Assembly (NCBI GenBank): GCA_963793625.1
Contig: CAWCAT010000011.1
Coordinates: 372,001 to 436,000, forward strand
Length of the DNA: 64,000 nucleotides
Direction of reading: 5' to 3'
DNA from: G963668605 sp963793625
GTDB taxonomy: Bacteria; Acidobacteriota; Terriglobia; Bryobacterales; Bryobacteraceae
Within the stretch, counting starts at the first letter, position 1; the number at the start of each line of letters is the position of its first letter. Under the pieces are notes generated by a model. That model made no database searches. It was not told the origin of the DNA and worked only from the letters and a program-made list of their open reading frames with translations. Made by a program: the position numbers and the translations under genes. Positions 37,486-45,414 of the stretch are shown piece after piece.

Positions 37486-38829
37486 TTAGAGATTTATGTT
37501 CACAACTTCATCGAAAATATTTGCAGGCATGTCTATGCCAGATATGCGCAGGCGCTCCATTACCTTGGGCTTCACACCTGTCGCTTTGAACCGCCCCTGG
37601 ACTTTACCTGCGTCGCTCACGCCGGTTCTTTCGAACACGAAAATATCCTGAGTATCGACGTGATCTTCGCGCACCCCGAGCACTTCTGAAATCGCGATGA
37701 TTTTGCGCGAGCCATCCTGCAGGCGCGTCACCTGGACCACGATTTTGATTGCGCTGGCAAGTTGCTGCAGAATGACCTTCGTCGGAATCTGCAGGTCCGA
37801 CATCAGCACCATCGCCTCGAGACGCGAGAAGGCGTCGCGCGGTGTGTTGGCGTGGATCGTGCTCATCGAGCCTTCCACACCGGTGTTCATGGCCTGTAGC
37901 ATGTCGAGCGCTTCGGCGCCGCGGCACTCACCGATGATGATGCGATCAGGGCGCATACGCAAAGCAGTCTTTACGAGTTGACGCTGATTGATGCCGCCTT
38001 CCTTGTTCAGGTTCGGCGGGCGCGTTTCGAACTTCACGACGTGGCGCTGCTGCAACTGCAATTCGGCCGTGTCCTCAATAGTGAGAATGCGCTCGTCTTC
38101 CGGGATGAAGCGAGACAGTGCATTCAGCGTAGTAGTCTTACCAGAACCGGTTCCGCCGGAGATCAGAATTGTCGTCTTGGATTGCACGCATGCCGCGAGA
38201 AAACGCAGCATGGTCGGCATCAACGTTTTGTTCTGAATCATTTCGTCCGACGTAATTACGTGGCGGCCGAAGCGGCGAATGCTGAGTGAGGGGCCATCCA
38301 GCGTTAGCGGCGAAATGATTGCGTTCACGCGCGAGCCATCGGGCAGGCGCGCGTCAACGATTGGCTGCGCCTCATCAATGCGGCGTCCGACCTGCGAGAC
38401 GATTTTTTCGATGATGTGCAGCAGGTGCGCGTTGTCCTTGAAACGCACATTGGTTAATGCCAACTTACCGTAGCGTTCGATGTAGACCTTGTTGTAGCCG
38501 TTTACGAGGATGTCCGAAATTGACGGCTCCTTGAGCAGCGGTTCCAGCGGACCCAAACCAAGCACTTCGTCGAGCACTTCCTCGACGATCTTGTTCTGTT
38601 CCGCGGTAGTCATGGGAACGCGCTCGTCTTCGAGCAGGCGTTCCACAACTCGTCCGATCTCAGCGCGCACGCGGTCCTTCGGCAAAGAGGACACGCGCTC
38701 CATATTCAGCACGCCGATGAGCTTTTTGTGGATCTCAGACTTAAGTTCAAAGTAGCGGTCGGCGGTACGCGGCGGTCCCGAGGGACCACCACCCGGACGA
38801 GGCGGAGGGGGACGGTAGTTGCTGGACAA
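37486..38829 (-). CDS. cpaF: CpaF/TadA-type secretion ATPase, orphan
   Basis: 447 residues from a TTG at 38829. Pro-rich N terminus (YRPPPPRPGGGPSGPP), then the CpaF N-domain (IHKKLIGVLNMERVSSLPKD), DILVNGYNKVYIERYGKLAL, VDARLPDGSRVNAIISPLTL, Walker A GGTGSGKTTTLNAL, ILTIEDTAELQL, and MRPDRIIIGECRGAEALDM then STIHANTPRDAFSRLEAM. This hexameric ATPase powers Tad/Flp pilus assembly. No tadB, tadC, cpaE, rcpA or flp gene is found on either side, so partners must be elsewhere. It is divergent from the gene at 38873 with a 43 bp gap holding TATAGT at 38855-38860. Confidence 0.92.
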   Translation of the reverse strand: MSSNYRPPPPRPGGGPSGPPRTADRYFELKSEIHKKLIGVLNMERVSSLPKDRVRAEIGRVVERLLEDERVPMTTAEQNKIVEEVLDEVLGLGPLEPLLKEPSISDILVNGYNKVYIERYGKLALTNVRFKDNAHLLHIIEKIVSQVGRRIDEAQPIVDARLPDGSRVNAIISPLTLDGPSLSIRRFGRHVITSDEMIQNKTLMPTMLRFLAACVQSKTTILISGGTGSGKTTTLNALSRFIPEDERILTIEDTAELQLQQRHVVKFETRPPNLNKEGGINQRQLVKTALRMRPDRIIIGECRGAEALDMLQAMNTGVEGSMSTIHANTPRDAFSRLEAMVLMSDLQIPTKVILQQLASAIKIVVQVTRLQDGSRKIIAISEVLGVREDHVDTQDIFVFERTGVSDAGKVQGRFKATGVKPKVMERLRISGIDMPANIFDEVVNINL

Positions 38830-38872
38830 ACAGACTCCTTGTGCCCTTACATTATATAGTTACGATCAGATC

Positions 38873-40009
38873 ATGTTTAATCGGAGGCAATTCCTGGGTT
38901 CGACGGCAGCGGCGATGATGCAGGTCAAGCCGCGCAAACCGAACCTGCTTTTCATTGTCGCGGACGGGTGGCGCGGGCAGACGCTGCTTTCGGCAGGCGA
39001 TAACGAACTGAAAGCACCCAACCTCGCGAGGCTGGCAAAAGAGGGCGTTCACTTTTCGCGTGCGTACAGCGTGAATCCGATGCGCATGCCGGCGCGCGCG
39101 GCAATGCTAACCGGCAAATTTCCGCACACGTGCAAGGTGCCGCACAATGATGTTTCGTTGCCGGCCAATGAAATCAGCATCGCGGATCAAATAAAGAAGG
39201 CGGGTTATGCGACGGCGGAAATCGGAGGTGTTGACCGCGCGATCGAGTTCATTCGTCAGAACAAGGCGGCTCCATTCTATGCGTACGTCTCGCTGGAGGC
39301 TTCGAAGTTCCCGCGGGACTTGTATGATCCCAAGAGTTTCTCAATTCGGCAGAACATACCCTACGCTGACGAAGGTAAGGCGCGAGAGCGTTATGCGGAA
39401 TACTATGCACGCTGTTCCGCACTTGACGTTAACGTTGGCAGCTTGCTCGCTGCACTGCAGCAGAACGGAATCGCAGAGGATACGATCGTAGTCTTCACGT
39501 CGGGCCACGGGGATATGCTCGGATCACATGGCCTGGAATCGGATAGCGAGCCGTACCAGGAATCCGCGCACATTCCGCTGCTGATGCGCTATCCGCGCGC
39601 GCTTGCCGCTGATGCTGCGATCGACATGCTCGTCTCCAATGTTCGATACATGCCTACACTGCTCACAATGTGCGGAGCAGAGATTCCCGCGGGCGTGCAG
39701 GGGCAGGATCTCGCGCAGTTGCTCACTGCGGGAACCGGCAAAAGGCCAGAGGCAGTTTACTGCGAAGGCAAACTTGGACAACCTGGCGAGTGGCGTATGA
39801 TCGTGCGCGGGTTCGACAAACTGGTGATCAACGCGAAATTGGATCCTACGCACTTTTTCAATCTCGCGACAGATCCGTTCGAAATCAGCAACCAGGCCAC
39901 AGACAAAACTCAATTGCGACGCATCGACGAGTTGACCGCGGTTCTGAAAAGCTGGATGCGGCGAACGGGCGATCGCGTGCCGTATCCCGCAATTCAAAAA
40001 CGGGCTTAA
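38873..40009 (+). CDS. Sulfatase-fold protein lacking the catalytic Cys
   Basis: 378 residues from ATG 38873 (a longer frame exists from 38819 but the RRQFL Tat-like N terminus MFNRRQFLGSTAAAMM fixes this start). Alkaline-phosphatase fold: KPNLLFIVADGWRGQTLLSA, then YSVNPMRMPARAAMLTGKFP where C-x-P-x-R should lie; Arg71 replaces the Cys/Ser that becomes formylglycine. VFTSGHGDMLGSHGLESDSE retains the second metal-site His/Asp (H-G-D replaces the usual D-H-G). Length is shorter than typical sulfatases. Loss of the nucleophile suggests no sulfatase activity, or a different chemistry or binding role. The TrmO gene begins 2 bp after its stop. Confidence 0.8.
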   Translation: MFNRRQFLGSTAAAMMQVKPRKPNLLFIVADGWRGQTLLSAGDNELKAPNLARLAKEGVHFSRAYSVNPMRMPARAAMLTGKFPHTCKVPHNDVSLPANEISIADQIKKAGYATAEIGGVDRAIEFIRQNKAAPFYAYVSLEASKFPRDLYDPKSFSIRQNIPYADEGKARERYAEYYARCSALDVNVGSLLAALQQNGIAEDTIVVFTSGHGDMLGSHGLESDSEPYQESAHIPLLMRYPRALAADAAIDMLVSNVRYMPTLLTMCGAEIPAGVQGQDLAQLLTAGTGKRPEAVYCEGKLGQPGEWRMIVRGFDKLVINAKLDPTHFFNLATDPFEISNQATDKTQLRRIDELTAVLKSWMRRTGDRVPYPAIQKRA

Positions 40010-40011
40010 TC

Positions 40012-40746
40012 ATGGAATTGAAACAGATCGGGGTAGTGCGCTCGGAAATCACAGTGCGCAAGCAGGTGCCGCCACTTGGAGCACCCGCCGCCATCGAGAT
40101 CTTTCCGGAGTTCGCAGAAGGGTTGCTGCGATTTGAGAAGCATTCGCACATCTGGGTGCTGGCCTGGATGGATCAGGCTGAGCGCGATGTGTTTCAGGTG
40201 ACCCCGCGCGGTGTAACGGACCGCAGTCCTCAAGGGCTGCACGGTGTGTTCGCGGTACGCTCCCCCGCACGTCCGAACCCGATCGGCCTGACAGCGTGCG
40301 CTGTTCTGAAGCACGAAGGGCTACTGATTCATGTCGATCAACTGGACTTTGTCAACGGCACTCCGGTGGTCGACATCAAGCCTTACTTCGTTACGCGTGA
40401 TGCGATTCTATCCGCGCGCAATACGCAGATCGGGAAACCGGTGAGCCGGGAGGCATTACACGAATCGCTTACGTTGCAGGCGTTCCATTTTCACGGCGAG
40501 TTATGTGATGATCTGCGACTGGCGGTTGAAGTCATTGAGCGCTTTCGCGCGGAACACTGCGAGTCATCTGAACCGGCTCAGTGGCAGATCACGGTGCCGT
40601 TGCAGCGGCCGTGTTTGATCGACGCGGTGATGGGAATGACAAGAGCGACGCCGGGCCGTGGCAGTTTGCGTTTTCACTCTGAGGATTGTGTCTTGATTGA
40701 AGTGCAAGGCGCCGTCCGCACGTATCCAATCACTGAAGTTAGATGA
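40012..40746 (+). CDS. trmO: tRNA (N6-threonylcarbamoyladenosine-N6)-methyltransferase TrmO with extra C-terminal domain
   Basis: 244 residues from ATG 40012. The first ~140 residues are the YaeB/TsaA fold: MELKQIGVVRSEITVRKQVP, EGLLRFEKHSHIWVLAWMDQ, GLHGVFAVRSPARPNPIGLT (family signature R-S-P-x-R-P-N-P-I-G) and LDFVNGTPVVDIKPY. TrmO uses SAM to methylate t6A37 of tRNA-Thr. The remaining ~100 residues (LTLQAFHFHGELCDDLRLAV onward, with WQITVPLQRPCLIDAVMGMT) are not the usual enterobacterial C-terminal domain. The H-G-x-L-C pattern is reminiscent of FmdE-like domains (low confidence). Convergent with higA, overlapping by 8 bp. Confidence 0.85.
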   Translation: MELKQIGVVRSEITVRKQVPPLGAPAAIEIFPEFAEGLLRFEKHSHIWVLAWMDQAERDVFQVTPRGVTDRSPQGLHGVFAVRSPARPNPIGLTACAVLKHEGLLIHVDQLDFVNGTPVVDIKPYFVTRDAILSARNTQIGKPVSREALHESLTLQAFHFHGELCDDLRLAVEVIERFRAEHCESSEPAQWQITVPLQRPCLIDAVMGMTRATPGRGSLRFHSEDCVLIEVQGAVRTYPITEVR

Positions 40747-41143
40747 AGACGCTCGTCGACACTTTGAAAAACTCGGCAAGCTGCCTGGCATGCACCTTAC
40801 TGATGGCGCGTTTTGCGTTAATGACGTCCGATACGTAGCCCCTGGATTTGAAAATCGGGACAAGGTCGGCTTGCTTCAGATTCCGTTGTTCCATCAGGTA
40901 CACCAACATTTCGTGAGGACTCGGATCGGGCAGAGGATAATGCTCTTCTTCGTAATCCTTAACAAGGCGAACCATCAGGTCAAGGGCGGTGTCCTCTTCC
41001 GCAGTACGATGATCACTCTTGTCCATGAGCTTCTCAACCTCGGCCAGCATGCGTTCATGCTCTTCGTCCGTGGTGATCACTCGCGGCAGGACTTTCGCCA
41101 ATACCCGAGCGTACTTCTTGTTGTCGATGACTAGCGTGCCCAT
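40739..41143 (-). CDS. higA: HigA-type antitoxin
   Basis: 134 residues from ATG 41143, overlapping the end of higB. The N-terminal half is helical and acidic (KYARVLAKVLPRVITTDEEH, EEDTALDLMVRLVKDYEEEH). The C-terminal half is an HTH_XRE domain: PSPHEMLVYLMEQRNLKQAD then KSRGYVSDVINAKRAISKVH. It should bind and neutralise HigB and repress the operon through its HTH. This two-part form (long acidic N-terminal extension) is the HigA2 type. It is intact, in contrast to the frame-broken toxin. Confidence 0.88.
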   Translation of the reverse strand: MGTLVIDNKKYARVLAKVLPRVITTDEEHERMLAEVEKLMDKSDHRTAEEDTALDLMVRLVKDYEEEHYPLPDPSPHEMLVYLMEQRNLKQADLVPIFKSRGYVSDVINAKRAISKVHARQLAEFFKVSTSVFI

Positions 41144-41425
41144 TTTTTCCAACCTCCTCGCGTGTATTCCTTGTGAGTGAGAAATTCTTTGGTCATCGAG
41201 AAGCCTTGCCCGATAGTCAACCTTCACTATCAGGCGATAGTAGTTATGCCGAATATTGAAAATCAACAGGGACTTGTACTGGTCGGCGTCAGGAAATTGT
41301 AATCGAACCTCATAAATGTCTTGCCAGAGGACGTGGCTCGCTACTTTGTACCACCGCGATAGTTCTTCAGCGGCATCCGCGTGAGCAGCCGCGTACCTCT
41401 TGACGGTCGTCGAGCTGATCACGTT
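41131..41425 (-). CDS. higB: HigB-type mRNA interferase toxin (one frameshift)
   Basis: From a GTG at 41425 the frame reads VNVISSTTVKRYAAAHADAA, LSRWYKVASHVLWQDIYEVR, ADQYKSLLIFNIRHNYYRLI and VKVDYRARLL, the RelE-fold HigB pattern. Skipping one base near 41207 gives MTKEFLTHKEYTRGGWKKWA, the usual HigB ending with T-H-x-E-Y, stopping at 41131. Joined length is about 97 residues, standard for HigB. Without the skip the toxin runs into higA as one fused frame. HigB cleaves translated mRNA; here it may be inactivated or the extra G may be an error. The toxin gene comes first, as normal for higBA. Confidence 0.8.
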
Positions 41426-41480
41426 CACGATTTCATGTTCGCATAATGCGAGCACAAAGGCAAGACGATTCTATCCCGGT

Positions 41481-42899
41481 TTACGCGAGCATCTTTTTCA
41501 CAACATTGCCGGCAACATCCGTCAGGCGGAAGTCGCGGCCCATGTGGCGGTAGGTCAGCTTGGTGTGATCGAAGCCGAGGCAGTGCATTGCGGTCGCCTG
41601 CAAGTCGTGAACGTGCACCTTGTCTTCGGCGATGTTGAAGCCTATGTCGTCGGTCTTGCCGATTACCTGGCCGCCCTTGATGCCGCCGCCGGCCAGCCAC
41701 ATGCTGTACGCCAGCGGATGGTGATCACGCCCGCCATTGGCCTTGTCGCGCGTGTCGCGGATTTCCATCATCGGCGTGCGGCCGAATTCCCCGCCCCAGA
41801 TGATCAGCGTCGAATCGAGCAAGCCGCGCTGCTTCAGATCTTTGATCAGCGCTGCGGTCGGTGAATCCGTGATGTCGCAGTTCTTCTTCAGTGCCGAGTT
41901 CAGGTTGGTGTGCTGATCCCAACTGGCGTGCATCAGCATCACATAGCGCGTGCCGCGTTCTACCAGACGGCGCGCTAGCAGGCAGTTTGTGCCGAACTGT
42001 TTAGTTGGTTCGTTATTGACTCCGTACATCTCAAGCGTCGCAGGCGACTCTTTCGAAAAATCCATTAGCTCCGGACCCGACATCTGCATGCGGCACGCGA
42101 GTTCATACGAGGCGATGCGTGACGCGATTTCAACGTCGCCTGTCTCCGCCAGATGCTCCTCATTCATGCTGCGCAGGGTATCGAGCGTGGCGCGCTGCGC
42201 TTCTTTGCTGACGCCCGGCGGATTCGATAAATACAGAATCGGATCGCCCGTACTGCGCAGTAACGTGCCCTGATAGCTTGAGGGAAGAAAGCCGCTGGAG
42301 AAGTTCGATGCGCCGCCACTGGTGCCGACTCCGGAAGCGAGCACCACGAAACCAGGCAGGTTCTGCGATTCGCTGCCCAGGCCATAAACCACCCACGCGC
42401 CCATCGTCGGACGGCCAAACTGGATGGTTCCGGTGAACAGGAGCAATTGTCCGGGGTGATGGTTGAAAGCCTCGGTGTACATCGAGCGCACGAGGCAGAT
42501 GTCATCCGCGCAGCTTGCGATGCCGGGGATGTAATCGGAAAATTCCGTGCCGCACTGACCATGTGGCTTGAACACGCGCGGACTCGCCAGCACCGCCGCG
42601 CTCGGCTTGATGAAGGCCAGCTTCAGGTCCTTCGTCATCGATTCCGGCAGCGGCTTACCGTCCCATTTCTGCAGGCCCGGCTTGGGATCGAAGAGATCCA
42701 TCTGGCTGGGGCCGCCCTCCATGAACATGAAGATGACACTCTTCGCTTTCGACGCGAAATGCGGCTTTTTCGGAGCGAGTGGACCCGCCGAACTTTCCGC
42801 GCCTAGCAGATCAGCCAGGGCCGCCATGCCAACGCCCGCCCCGCACTTCTGAAAGAAGTCGCGGCGCGTCTGAATTTGTCGAAACTCATTGAGCGTCAT
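41481..42899 (-). CDS. DUF1501 secreted protein (sulfatase-fold)
   Basis: 472 residues. Tat-like N terminus (IQTRRDFFQKCGAGVGMAAL). Family landmarks: KAKSVIFMFMEGGPSQMDLF, DPKPGLQKWDGKPLP, FNHHPGQLLLFTG, DSTLIIWGGEFGRTPMME, GRDHHPLAYSMWLAGGGIKG, and HVHDLQATAMHCLGFDHTKL. DUF1501 proteins have an alkaline-phosphatase-like fold and are nearly always encoded beside a PSD1/DUF1549/DUF1553 cytochrome-like protein, here 3 bp upstream. Biochemical role unknown; a role in degradation of complex carbon outside the cytoplasm is often supposed. Clean frame. Confidence 0.92.
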   Translation of the reverse strand: MTLNEFRQIQTRRDFFQKCGAGVGMAALADLLGAESSAGPLAPKKPHFASKAKSVIFMFMEGGPSQMDLFDPKPGLQKWDGKPLPESMTKDLKLAFIKPSAAVLASPRVFKPHGQCGTEFSDYIPGIASCADDICLVRSMYTEAFNHHPGQLLLFTGTIQFGRPTMGAWVVYGLGSESQNLPGFVVLASGVGTSGGASNFSSGFLPSSYQGTLLRSTGDPILYLSNPPGVSKEAQRATLDTLRSMNEEHLAETGDVEIASRIASYELACRMQMSGPELMDFSKESPATLEMYGVNNEPTKQFGTNCLLARRLVERGTRYVMLMHASWDQHTNLNSALKKNCDITDSPTAALIKDLKQRGLLDSTLIIWGGEFGRTPMMEIRDTRDKANGGRDHHPLAYSMWLAGGGIKGGQVIGKTDDIGFNIAEDKVHVHDLQATAMHCLGFDHTKLTYRHMGRDFRLTDVAGNVVKKMLA

Positions 42900-42902
42900 T
42901 GA

Positions 42903-45359
42903 CTATTCCCTTGTGATGAACTCGTCCAGGTTCAGCAGCACACGGCTTAGACCCACCAAGTCGCCGCCCTGTTGCTCCACATATTTCGCCAGCTTTTCGC
43001 GCTCGCGCGCAGCCGGCTTGCGCCCGACACAAACCTCAAACGCGTATTCGAGCTTCTCATTGATGCCGCCCGGCGCTTCGCGTTGGGTTCGTTCCGCCAA
43101 AGCTTGCGCAGCTTCGAAGAATACAGGATCGTTGAGCAGGTTCAAAGCCTGAAGCGAAGTGTTCGATGTACGCCGTCGACTGCACGTCACTGTCGAATCG
43201 GGCTCGTCGAAATTCATCAACTGCGGATACGGCGTGGTGCGCTGAAAGTGCACATAGAGCCCGCGCCGGTAGCGTTCCTTACCCTTGGTCTCGACCCATT
43301 TCTGACTATTCGCATAGCCCAACTCCGCAATCCCAGCGGGTTGGGGCGGGCGAATACTGCGTCCGCCGATTGCGGGATAGAGCAGCCCACTGGCGGCAAG
43401 CGCGGAATCACGAATCAGCTCTGCTGACAAGCGCAGCCGCGACTGGCGAGCGAGCAATGTGTTTTCCGGATCCTTCTCGCTCAACTCGGGCCTTACTTTC
43501 GAGGACTGGCGGTAAGTTGCCGAGGTCAATATGACACGCTGCAACTGCTTCATGCTCCAGCCGCGCTCGATGAACTCCGATGCCAGCCAATCCAGCAATT
43601 CCGGGTTGGTGGGCTTGTCGCCTTGCTTGCCGAAATCTTCGCTGGTGCGTACCAGACCTCGCCCGAACAGTTCCTGCCAGATTCTATTCACTGTTACTCG
43701 AGATGTCAGCGGATTCTCCGGTGCAACCAGCCAACGCGCCAGCGACAGTCGTGGATTGCTCGGGTCCACCCTGATAGGGGGCAGGACTTCAAGCGCGCCT
43801 GGCTCGACCGGGATACCTTTCTCTCGGAAATCGCCCTTCACTGCGATGTAGGCAGGCGGTTGAGTGGGGTCCTCAATCATGACGGGCGCCTGCGTCAGTG
43901 CCGGAAATTCGCTATCCAGCTTGCTAAGCTTCTCGCGCAGTTCCTTGATCTTTGCGGTTACTTCCTTGTCCCGCCCAAACTCGTGCCCGGTGTTACCCAC
44001 AAACCAGTTCGTGAGGCGCTGCTGATCGGCGGGCTTGCGCTTCGCTGGATCAGTGGTCAACACCTTAACGGTGTGATCGAACATCGTCATCATGGCAGTT
44101 ACCTGGAAATCCCACTCCAGATCCTTGCCCGGTGACGCGATTGCCGCGCGCATCTTCGCTTCCCATTGAGCCTGCATCTCGGGGATCTTATACTCGTCCA
44201 ATAGCGCCTTGCGCTTACTGCGATACTCCGGCAATGCGTGCAGATACGGACCCATCTCACCTGGCAGCGGCGCGTCGATATCTTCCTCCTCAGCGCGATG
44301 CACAAATGCCGAAAGCTGGTAGTACTCTTTCTGGCTGATTGGATCGTACTTGTGGTTGTGGCACTGTGCACAGCCTACGGTGAGCCCCAGCCAGACCGTA
44401 CCGATCGTGTTCGTACGATTGGTGACCTGTTCGAAGCGGACTTCCGCGCGATCCGTGCCACCCTCGCGATTAGTTTGCGTGTTGCGTAGAAACCCTGTGG
44501 CAACTTTCTGCTCAACCGTCGCATTCGGAAGCGTATCACCGGCCAGTTGTTCGATGGTGAACTGATCGAAGGGCATATCGCGATTGAGTGCGTCTATCAC
44601 CCACTGCCGGTAGCGCCACGCCCAGGGACGCGCGCGATCCTTCTCATAACCGTCCGAATCCGCGTAATGCGCTAAATCAAGCCAGTGCCGCGCCCACTTT
44701 TCGCCGTAATGCGGGGACGCGAGCAGGCGGTCGACCAGGCGTTCATAAGCGTCAGGACGATTGTCCGCAAGGAAATCCCTGATTTCGGCTGGACTTGGCG
44801 GCAAGCCCGTAAGGTCGAGGCTCACACGCCGGATCAGCGTACTGCGCGAAGCTTCGACTGAAGGCTCGATGCTGCCGGACTCGAGCTTCGAGAGTACAAA
44901 AGCGTCGATCGGATTGCGGATCCAGCTGCGATTCTGCACAGCGGGCGATGCGGGACGTCGAATCGGCTGAAACGACCAATCAGTACTTCGACGCCTGGTT
45001 TCGGCTTGCGCCGCCGGTGTTTTTGCGCCCTGATCGATCCACGATCGCAAGCGCCCTAGCTCCGCAGCGCTAAGTCGTTCGCCACCCGGAGGCATCTGGA
45101 AGCCCTTTTTATCGCTCGAGACGCGCAGGATCAGTTTGCTTTCTGCGCTTTTGCCCGGAGTGATCACCGGCCCGCCATAACTACCTTTCAGCGCGGCCTG
45201 GCCGTCATCCAGACGCAGCCCGGCCATCTGTTGTTGAGCGCCATGGCAACCTTGACACTTTTTCTCGAAAATGGGGCGAATATCGCGGGTGAAGTCAACA
45301 GGCGTCTGCGCAAATCCGACGGAAACGGCGCACATCAGTACACCCAGCACCCAGAGCAT
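42903..45359 (-). CDS. PSD1 / DUF1549 / DUF1553 'planctomycete cytochrome c' protein
   Basis: 818 residues from ATG 45359. Signal peptide (MLWVLGVLMCAVSVGFAQ), then a haem site in FTRDIRPIFEKKCQGCHGAQ (C-x-x-C-H), DUF1549 with DAFVLSKLESGSIEPS and RRVSLDLTGLPPSPAEIRDF and AHYADSDGYEKDRARPWAWR, and DUF1553 with LARWLVAPENPLTSRVTVNR and VNRIWQELFGRGLV. Near the end SLQALNLLNDPVFFEAAQAL. This is the constant partner of DUF1501. It may carry electrons in an outer or periplasmic complex; the reaction is unknown. Operonic with DUF1501 (3 bp gap). Confidence 0.92.
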   Translation of the reverse strand: MLWVLGVLMCAVSVGFAQTPVDFTRDIRPIFEKKCQGCHGAQQQMAGLRLDDGQAALKGSYGGPVITPGKSAESKLILRVSSDKKGFQMPPGGERLSAAELGRLRSWIDQGAKTPAAQAETRRRSTDWSFQPIRRPASPAVQNRSWIRNPIDAFVLSKLESGSIEPSVEASRSTLIRRVSLDLTGLPPSPAEIRDFLADNRPDAYERLVDRLLASPHYGEKWARHWLDLAHYADSDGYEKDRARPWAWRYRQWVIDALNRDMPFDQFTIEQLAGDTLPNATVEQKVATGFLRNTQTNREGGTDRAEVRFEQVTNRTNTIGTVWLGLTVGCAQCHNHKYDPISQKEYYQLSAFVHRAEEEDIDAPLPGEMGPYLHALPEYRSKRKALLDEYKIPEMQAQWEAKMRAAIASPGKDLEWDFQVTAMMTMFDHTVKVLTTDPAKRKPADQQRLTNWFVGNTGHEFGRDKEVTAKIKELREKLSKLDSEFPALTQAPVMIEDPTQPPAYIAVKGDFREKGIPVEPGALEVLPPIRVDPSNPRLSLARWLVAPENPLTSRVTVNRIWQELFGRGLVRTSEDFGKQGDKPTNPELLDWLASEFIERGWSMKQLQRVILTSATYRQSSKVRPELSEKDPENTLLARQSRLRLSAELIRDSALAASGLLYPAIGGRSIRPPQPAGIAELGYANSQKWVETKGKERYRRGLYVHFQRTTPYPQLMNFDEPDSTVTCSRRRTSNTSLQALNLLNDPVFFEAAQALAERTQREAPGGINEKLEYAFEVCVGRKPAAREREKLAKYVEQQGGDLVGLSRVLLNLDEFITRE

Positions 45360-45365
45360 GGATAG

Positions 45366-45371
45366 ATTATA
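45366..45371 (-). promoter_or_regulatory. TATAAT box close to the PSD1 start
   Basis: A perfect TATAAT lies only 6 bp upstream of the ATG at 45359 in the 55 bp divergent gap. Used as a -10 it would give a nearly leaderless transcript. No convincing -35 is seen 16-18 bp away. The box could alternatively serve no role. Confidence 0.3.
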
Positions 45372-45414
45372 TACGAATTGTAACGTAACAGCGCCGAAAG
45401 ACATCAGAGAGTAC

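Noticed and set aside
39670..40011. N-terminal extension of TrmO
   Set aside because: That part is a shadow of the sulfatase-fold gene; the TrmO fold begins exactly at ATG 40012.
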